Assembly: GCA_964549505.1 (NCBI GenBank)
Contig: CAZJVD010000011.1
Span: 1-64,000, forward strand
DNA from: CAZJVD01 sp964549505
Lineage (GTDB): Bacteria; Bdellovibrionota; UBA1018; CAZJVD01
Direction: 5' to 3'
Length of the DNA: 64,000 nucleotides
Each line of letters starts with the position of its first letter. Position 1 is the first letter of the stretch. The notes under the pieces are model-generated. The model was not told where the DNA came from. It did not search any database and saw only the letters and a program-made list of their open reading frames with translations. Both the position numbers and the translations under genes were made by a program. This document shows positions 59,884-64,000 of this stretch, piece after piece.

Positions 59884-61199
59884 CGGATCTGTCGGGCCCG
59901 TCGGGATTGATGAGCTTCGGATATTCGAGTCGTTTCAGCGTCTGACAGCGACGCCTGTTCAGCATAGGCGCGCCAGTTCTTAATGACGTCACGTACGTCT
60001 TCGATCATTCCCTTTGCCTCACCCACTCCAAATCGATCGGCAACTGCCATGAAATCATCCACCGTGACATCCTTGAACTTCTGATTCACCGACATCAGAT
60101 GTTGGTGAGTCCACTCACTGTTTGGATTGTGAGCAAAGGTAACGTCGTACGCTGGTGCCAACTCCCAAGCGCCTCCCTTGCGGAGTAAGAACGAAAAATT
60201 CTTTGAGTGGTCGTCACAGTTTCTGGCCATCACGTTGAAAACCATTCTCCGAAACGCTTCTACGGCAGCTTCATGCCCTAGTTTCAAGTTCTGAATGACA
60301 AGAAAAAATTGTTCATAGCTGTTCGTGGATTTTTTCCTATAGTCGATGTGATCCATGGCGCACAGTGTTTGCACGTGATGTTTTACGTGTCCCGCTTCTC
60401 GGTCAAAACGTTTTGTCATAAAGTGTGCACGTCCATTTTCTTGAAAGAGTCTTGATTCGGAAATGTTGATTCCCGCAGCTTTTGCCATCAGATAGTACGC
60501 ATATTCAATTCGTCCGTAGCTTTGAGAGGCTCCTAGGTCGCGGTCGTTACCCATTCCATCAAATTTAAGAAGCCAATGCTCGAATCCATCAGGAGCTTCC
60601 AGTTGACCGGATCGAATTTCCTGTGTGCTCGCATTCCATGCGATCACCGCCTTTGCTCGAGCGCCGCCTGCAGAAGTTCCTACCTCGATGATGCTTCTCA
60701 AGGCCGCCTTGGCGTGATCGTCACTTTCAAGTGAACCGCTAACAGCCTTTCGTGCCTCGTCGACCAAGCTTCCTATTTCAAGCGCCGTTGGTTTTCTGGT
60801 TTTCGGTCCGCGCGTCGGTTTGAACTCGAGTGCACCCATGGATCGGTTCCCCATATAAGCCAACCGGTCGATCGCGCTGATTTTTGACTTAGGAATACCT
60901 TTGTCTGCCATGTAGCGATCAATCAGTGCGTTGCCGAAATCATCTGGCAATGCATCTGCCAGCATAGCGGGCAGTCTTTTGTACGTTGCTTCTGGTAGAT
61001 CCGTAAAAATATGCGGCTTTTCTTCGCTGTCTGCCGGCATGTGTATCGGAGACAGTTCGATCCCGCTTTTTCCGAACTGAGGATCGTAAGTAAACACGTA
61101 AAAACCGAGCTTGGGGTCGAGCGCAGTCGCGCCCACGAATTTTTCCCAGAGGTAGACCTCAATGAGATCCACTTTTTTGTAAGGGTCTGTTTTTCTCAT
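59865..61199 (-). CDS. hipA: HipA-family serine/threonine kinase toxin
   Basis: Toxin of a type II toxin-antitoxin pair. E. coli HipA inactivates glutamyl-tRNA synthetase by phosphorylation; the target here is unknown. The 444-residue protein has an N-terminal domain (about 1-140), a Gly-rich loop GTSAGGARAKA near 173, the catalytic NCDDHSKNF segment (D329-D330-H331) and the metal-binding APAYDVTF. All key kinase residues appear intact. Start ATG 61199 overlaps the hipB stop (ATGA on this strand). The 3' end overlaps the UPF0114 gene by 19 nt. Confidence 0.93.
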   Translation of the reverse strand: MRKTDPYKKVDLIEVYLWEKFVGATALDPKLGFYVFTYDPQFGKSGIELSPIHMPADSEEKPHIFTDLPEATYKRLPAMLADALPDDFGNALIDRYMADKGIPKSKISAIDRLAYMGNRSMGALEFKPTRGPKTRKPTALEIGSLVDEARKAVSGSLESDDHAKAALRSIIEVGTSAGGARAKAVIAWNASTQEIRSGQLEAPDGFEHWLLKFDGMGNDRDLGASQSYGRIEYAYYLMAKAAGINISESRLFQENGRAHFMTKRFDREAGHVKHHVQTLCAMDHIDYRKKSTNSYEQFFLVIQNLKLGHEAAVEAFRRMVFNVMARNCDDHSKNFSFLLRKGGAWELAPAYDVTFAHNPNSEWTHQHLMSVNQKFKDVTVDDFMAVADRFGVGEAKGMIEDVRDVIKNWRAYAEQASLSDAETTRISEAHQSRRARQIRHADRR

Positions 61200-61504
61200 T
61201 TTTTAGGAGCACGCCGTCGGCTGGCACGTTTTCGGACGCGCGCGTCCCTGAGCATGTGGAGGGGGTTCACAGTGACTTGCGGAGCGATACCTTCTAACCA
61301 CGACTGTCGATCAAGAGCTCGAACTACTCGAATGAGCGTTTTCATCGTCGCCCCCTGACCCTCTTCAAGATGGGTGAGTGCGCCGACGCTAATTCCGGCG
61401 CGGGCGCAGAGCGTTTTCCTATCAATGTTTTTCTGAAGTCGGAGCATCTTAATATCTGCGCCCAGTTTCGTTTCGAGCTCCTGTGGGGTGTGGGCTGATT
61501 CCAT
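61196..61504 (-). CDS. hipB: HipB-family antitoxin / HTH repressor
   Basis: A 102-residue DNA-binding antitoxin with an XRE-type helix-turn-helix (about 15-70, KTLCARAGISVGALTHLEEG) and a very basic tail (RVRKRASRRRAPKK). Start ATG 61504 is preferred to ATG 61510 because AGGA then lies 6 nt upstream. Antitoxins of this kind bind their own promoter, and the AT-rich repeats just upstream are candidate operators. Co-translated with hipA through a 4-nt overlap. Confidence 0.88.
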   Translation of the reverse strand: MESAHTPQELETKLGADIKMLRLQKNIDRKTLCARAGISVGALTHLEEGQGATMKTLIRVVRALDRQSWLEGIAPQVTVNPLHMLRDARVRKRASRRRAPKK

Positions 61505-61510
61505 AATCAT

Positions 61511-61660
61511 TCCTTATTATATATAATTATACATATTAAATCTATTTCATGAGCTTAAAATACACTTATATACATATTATATACAGCATATTAACTGTTT
61601 TCAATGTTATATAATATATATAAATGTATACTTTAATTCATGTAATAGGACTTAATAGTC
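61511..61660. promoter_or_regulatory. AT-rich hipBA promoter/operator region
   Basis: Strikingly AT-rich compared with the rest of the window. TATACATATTA occurs at 61528-61538 and again 41 bp away at 61569-61579, with an interrupted copy (ATACAGCATATTA) at 61581-61593 and several TATA-type palindromes. The 41-bp spacing is about four helical turns, which would place repressor dimers on one face. Candidate HipB operators and hipBA promoter. Confidence 0.45.
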
Positions 61661-61676
61661 ACTTTTGTGATTTTTG

Positions 61677-61758
61677 AGAAGCCGCTTGCTGCGTCCCTTC
61701 CAACCACTTAGTGTCCGGCTACTTTTGGTAGCAATGCTGCGTTAGGGAGGGGGCTTCT
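61677..61758. other. 82-bp imperfect inverted structure
   Basis: AGAAGCC (61677-61683) pairs with GGCTTCT (61752-61758), and TCCCT with AGGGA just inside; TGCTGCG occurs on both arms. It lies between the AT-rich hipBA region and tRNA-Pro. It could be a folded RNA or an old element end; nothing more can be supported. Confidence 0.25.
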
Positions 61759-61858
61759 TAAGTGCTTGTTGCTGAATGCTTTACGTGCTGCTTCCCACAG
61801 TTGAGTGAGTAGAACCGTAGAACCGAACCAGTATCGAAATGCCGCGGCGAGTATTGGT

Positions 61859-61932
61859 CGGGGTGACTGGATTCGAACCAGCGACCCTCTGCTCCCAAAG
61901 CAGATGCGCTAGCCAGGCTGCGCTACACCCCG
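61859..61932 (-). tRNA. tRNA-Pro (anticodon TGG)
   Basis: Read on the - strand it folds as a perfect cloverleaf of 74 nt: acceptor stem CGGGGTG/CACCCCG, D stem GCGC/GCGC, anticodon stem TCTGC/GCAGA with loop TTTGGGA giving anticodon TGG, and T arm GCTGG-TTCGAAT-CCAGT. CCA is not encoded. The hipBA block lies on its 3' side, a common place for integrated DNA, but no repeated tRNA end was found. Confidence 0.97.
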
Positions 61933-62029
61933 ACACTATAGAAAAACCACTCGATATGGGCATCTTAGAGCGAGCCTAATAAGCTAAACGAACGCGCATG
62001 GAACTGTAAACAAGGTTTTCAAAAATAAT

Positions 62030-62058
62030 TTGACACTCTCCTCGACGGACTCTAGCCT
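62030..62058 (+). promoter_or_regulatory. sigma70-type promoter upstream of the small reading frame
   Basis: Perfect -35 TTGACA (62030-62035), 17-nt spacer and TAGCCT (62053-62058), the same -10 box as the ssb promoter. Predicted start near 62065. Confidence 0.55.
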
Positions 62059-62090
62059 TTAGTGAACGGTGACCAAAGAGGGTCATCGCA

Positions 62091-62107
62091 ATTGCAGCCG
62101 CTGCAAT
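62091..62107 (+). other. leader hairpin
   Basis: A perfect 7-bp stem, ATTGCAG and CTGCAAT, around CCG, ending 8 nt before the AAGGAGG ribosome site of the 29-codon reading frame. Confidence 0.35.
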
Positions 62108-62126
62108 GGAAGTACAAGGAGGTTTT

Positions 62127-62216
62127 ATGACTCAGCATTCATTTCAGACTGCCCTCGTAACCGACTTACCCCAAGTGTTACCCGAGATGCTACCAGCGAT
62201 ACCGGCACCGTTTTAG
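62127..62216 (+). CDS. 29-residue small protein or leader peptide
   Basis: ATG 62127 is preceded by a full AAGGAGG (62116-62122) 4 nt away, the best Shine-Dalgarno noticed in the window, and by a consensus promoter about 70 bp upstream. The frame closes at TAG 62214-62216. The product begins MTQHSFQTALVTD and ends in a proline-spaced hydrophobic stretch (LPQVLPEMLPAIPAPF). No family is recognised. It could be a true small protein or a leader controlling the gene at 62299. Confidence 0.5.
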   Translation: MTQHSFQTALVTDLPQVLPEMLPAIPAPF

Positions 62217-62298
62217 CCGTTACGCCGAAGCTTCTTCCCCCTTTTCCCCCAAGACCCCTCGCAATCCCCCGCTTTTCGTTTCGGAGGATCGAAGGATC

Positions 62299-62646
62299 AT
62301 GAATAAGAAAGTGTCGTTTAAGATTGTTCTCGCTTATCTCGTGGCGGGGCTTGTCTCGTACGTTGCGTTTGGTTTTGCTGCTAATCGCGACTTTGCCACG
62401 ATGAAAACCAGCAAAGAAGCTTCTCTCATCGAGATGTCGGGCACGCTCCAATGTGTCATGTCCGAACAGAACACAGGTGAAGCCTGTGTCGCCACGCTGA
62501 CGAATGCCGAGAACGGTAACGTCATCGCACTTGAGAACGCAGGAATTGCGCGAAAGCTATTCTTTGAAGGCAAAGAAAAGGTAGCTATTCGCGGACGGAT
62601 GACCGGAAACGGTGCGCTCGCCATTGTTTCGGCACGCGCTCTGTAA
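62299..62646 (+). CDS. small membrane-anchored or exported protein
   Basis: A 115-residue protein with one N-terminal hydrophobic segment (about 8-28, IVLAYLVAGLVSYVAFGFAA) and a small soluble domain of about 80 residues outside the membrane. Two cysteines (LQCVMSEQNTGEACVA) are close enough to form a disulfide. The strand pattern of the soluble part (EMSGTLQC...VAIRGRMTGNGALAIVSARAL) resembles an OB-like small barrel, by inference only. AAGGA precedes the ATG. It lies 82 nt after the 29-codon frame. Confidence 0.65.
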   Translation: MNKKVSFKIVLAYLVAGLVSYVAFGFAANRDFATMKTSKEASLIEMSGTLQCVMSEQNTGEACVATLTNAENGNVIALENAGIARKLFFEGKEKVAIRGRMTGNGALAIVSARAL

Positions 62647-62680
62647 CCGCGGTCGTTCGTCTTAGATCTTGGGCTCGGCC

Positions 62681-62694
62681 GGAGGCCAACCTCC
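62681..62694 (+). terminator. possible weak hairpin terminator
   Basis: GGAGG-CCAA-CCTCC, followed by CCTTTATAAATTT. The stem is only 5 bp and the T run is broken. Confidence 0.25.
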
Positions 62695-62745
62695 CCTTTA
62701 TAAATTTCCCTGGCTCCTAGGTCGGGCCCAGGTTAAAAATTTAGG

Positions 62746-63027
62746 ATGTCCATCAAGAATTCGAATCTCGACGCGCTTCCGACTCTCGATCGCCGTCGCT
62801 ATCTCGAGATGGCTAAAGCTCAAGGGCTTCATCACGCCATCACGTCGCTTCACAATGAGCTCAAAGATCTTGAGCTCGAGTGTTTCGAAGGAAAAAAGGG
62901 TTATCAACCGGCGCTTTTTGAACTCATGAAACAGTATCGCGATTTTTCGCGCGAACTCTGGCTGCTCAATGTCGATCATGGCCTCGATGTGACGATGGCT
63001 GACGTTGAGAAAAAACGTAAATTCTGA
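62746..63027 (+). CDS. small helical protein of unknown function
   Basis: A 93-residue soluble, highly charged and probably all-helical protein (LHHAITSLHNELKDLELECFEGKKG, ELMKQYRDFSRELWLLN). No family is recognised. AGG lies just before the ATG. It converges on the FliG-like gene with a 2-bp gap. Confidence 0.65.
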   Translation: MSIKNSNLDALPTLDRRRYLEMAKAQGLHHAITSLHNELKDLELECFEGKKGYQPALFELMKQYRDFSRELWLLNVDHGLDVTMADVEKKRKF

Positions 63028-63029
63028 AT

Positions 63030-63470
63030 TTATTTTACCGGGATACGTTTCGTCGCGATGATGCCGCGCTTTTCGAGATCGCGTGCGACGGACACGAGCT
63101 TGAGCTGACCGCTGCCGACTTCGCGCAAACCAAACTCTTGATCAAGAAAATCTCGGATGTCTCCGCGCTGTTGGATGGGAGCGCATTTCAGAAAACGATC
63201 CTGCACTTCTTTAGGTGCTTTCGAAATCGCGTACGCCACAATCTTCGCGTGTGGCGCTTCGGCGAGCACTTCCATCAGTTCGCCGTCAGGCATCTTGAGA
63301 ATGTCTTCGAACGTCATGATGAACTCGAGCGCGCGATGGGTGTACTCGGGGTCCTCAACCATTCCGACGTCGATCATTTTTTGACGTCGCACACTCGGCG
63401 TTGTTTCAAGAAGTGTGACGAGCTTGCGTAGCCCGTCGGAATCTTTCTTGAATCGCGAATAAACACCCAT
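63030..63470 (-). CDS. free-standing FliG C-domain-like protein
   Basis: A 146-residue protein that resembles only the C-terminal part of the flagellar switch protein FliG. The segment TFEDILKMPDGELMEVLAEAPHAKIVAYAISKAPKEVQDRFLKCAP follows the FliG pattern of FEDLLxLDDRxLQxVLREV and AL-x-GA-x-x-E-x-x-x-x-I, and the end (LVSVARDLEKRGII) matches the last FliG helix. The first 25 residues differ. Full FliG is about 330-340 residues and has N and middle domains that are absent here. No flagellar gene is adjacent. A torque-ring role is not implied; it may be a regulator or adaptor. Confidence 0.6.
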   Translation of the reverse strand: MGVYSRFKKDSDGLRKLVTLLETTPSVRRQKMIDVGMVEDPEYTHRALEFIMTFEDILKMPDGELMEVLAEAPHAKIVAYAISKAPKEVQDRFLKCAPIQQRGDIRDFLDQEFGLREVGSGQLKLVSVARDLEKRGIIATKRIPVK

Positions 63471-63528
63471 GTTTCTTAGTCTGTCACAGGATGCGGATTT
63501 GGCAACTCGATGTTATTCTGAGACGCAC

Positions 63529-63840
63529 ATGCACCCGCGTTTTATTAAATGGCAAAAAGGCGCACCGCCTTCGGAAAACGAAGCCGAAGCGCTTTTACGC
63601 GAAGAGGGCTATCAGGTTTTTCGTTGGACCGATGTTCCTGGCTCAAAGTATCCCAAGCACCAACATGCGATGGAAGAGTGTATTTGGATTCTTTCCGGGA
63701 AGATTGTTTTTAACATTGATGGCACTGATTACTCCATGGAGCCGGGCGACCGGCTGTATCTGCCGGCGAAGATGCCGCACACGGCCTCGGTTCCAGAGGC
63801 ACACGGTACGACGTACCTCGTCGGACAGCGTCGTTCTTAG
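63529..63840 (+). CDS. cupin-domain protein
   Basis: A 103-residue single-domain cupin. The first metal motif is HQHAMEECIWILSGKIVF and the second is PGDRLYLPAKMPHT, which give the usual His-His-Glu-His site. Such small cupins bind a metal and a small ligand; function is unknown. ATG 63529 is preferred over an upstream frame that begins at 63469, because that would overlap the divergent FliG-like gene. TATTCT ends 9 nt before the ATG and no Shine-Dalgarno is visible. Confidence 0.85.
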   Translation: MHPRFIKWQKGAPPSENEAEALLREEGYQVFRWTDVPGSKYPKHQHAMEECIWILSGKIVFNIDGTDYSMEPGDRLYLPAKMPHTASVPEAHGTTYLVGQRRS

Positions 63841-63856
63841 GCCTCATTCGCAGATG

Positions 63857-64000
63857 TTATGACCGCACACTGCGCGTGGACGACAATATTTCGTGAAGAC
63901 CGCGCTTCTCGGGATGAGCTGCGATCATGAGAAATCCTAACCCGAATACTCCCATCGAGATCACATAACCCAATTCGCGAAGGATACATTGGCCGATCGA
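63857..64000 (-). CDS. RDD-family membrane protein, C-terminal fragment (partial)
   Basis: On the - strand the frame is open from the right edge to TAA at 63859-63857 and encodes 47 residues: a hydrophobic segment (GYVISMGVFGLGFLMIAA) followed by HPEKRGLHEILSSTRSV. The pattern of a helix followed by a charged K-R-x-x-H-D/E turn and T-R-V is the typical end of an RDD domain. The rest of the gene lies outside the window. Confidence 0.65.
   Translation of the reverse strand, partial: SIGQCILRELGYVISMGVFGLGFLMIAAHPEKRGLHEILSSTRSVRS

Noticed and set aside
59865..61932. Integrated element with attachment sites at tRNA-Pro
   Set aside because: I looked for a second copy of the tRNA 3' end on the far side of hipBA and saw none; there is no integrase or transposase. 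The AT-rich region hints at transfer but does not show boundaries.
61781..61963. 60-codon - strand frame
   Set aside because: It is an incidental translation through the tRNA-Pro gene.
62069..62302. 77-codon frame overlapping the 29-codon reading frame
   Set aside because: It starts at a GTG with no ribosome site, and its composition is poor; the 29-codon frame has the clear start signal.

Overview
The window reads as a chromosome segment of a Gram-negative bacterium: it carries lipoprotein export (lolC/E-lolD), outer-membrane assembly (bamA, skp), an almost complete lipid A pathway and LPS core glycosylation genes. The mixture of HDOD/NtrC signalling, YafK-type L,D-transpeptidases, a 13E12-like HNH nuclease, a free-standing FliG-C-like protein and many lineage-specific secreted proteins is most like Bdellovibrionota (Bdellovibrio and relatives). 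That assignment is an inference from gene content; there is no rRNA or other decisive marker here.

Layout. 1-5.6 kb: rhomboid protease, trxB, lysS and the lolC/E-lolD pair in tight + strand order. 5.6-18.8 kb: envelope supercluster bamA, skp, lpxD, fabZ, lpxA, an lpxB-lpxK gene fusion, a lipid A acyltransferase, a DUF3108 lipoprotein, waaF-like heptosyltransferase, a GT4 glycosyltransferase and a secreted unknown. 18.8-31 kb: rpsA, sppA, rsmB, an outer-membrane-like unknown, a zinc-ribbon membrane protein, ssb, a DPM1-like glycosyltransferase, then a peptidoglycan-flavoured run (L,D-transpeptidase, FAD amine oxidase, serine beta-lactamase-like hydrolase, mpl). 31-37 kb (- strand): a class III aminotransferase followed by a 1478-residue RND pump fused in frame to a TolC-like outer membrane channel. 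37-45 kb: nucleotidyltransferase, ATP-grasp, CDP-alcohol phosphatidyltransferase and UPF0104-type membrane protein, followed by HAD phosphatase, MMPL/HpnN-like transporter and Gfo/Idh/MocA dehydrogenase. The set looks like a pathway that makes and exports a phosphodiester-linked lipid or polyol. 45-51 kb: HDOD protein, PAS histidine kinase, NtrC-type sigma-54 activator, a secreted unknown and a minimal GGDEF protein. 51-59 kb: repeat-rich non-coding DNA, HNH nuclease, secreted or membrane unknowns, acyl-CoA dehydrogenase, DUF4336. 59-64 kb: UPF0114 protein, hipBA toxin-antitoxin pair beside an AT-rich island and tRNA-Pro(TGG), a 29-codon reading frame with a strong start signal, small proteins, FliG-like protein, cupin and the 3' end of an RDD-family gene.

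Most notable signals: (i) an 18-bp palindrome family ACTT-N3-CCGG-N3-AAGT, present five times: three clustered between mpl and the RND gene, one upstream of and one inside the HNH gene; (ii) the RND-TolC fusion with a signal-peptide-like thirteenth membrane segment at the joint; (iii) the LpxB-LpxK fusion; (iv) the phospholipid or polyol headgroup cluster; (v) sigma70-type promoters of the form TTGACN-N17-TAGNCT placed 7-8 nt from ATG codons that have no Shine-Dalgarno, suggesting leaderless mRNAs for ssb and others. No CRISPR array, prophage or insertion sequence was recognised.
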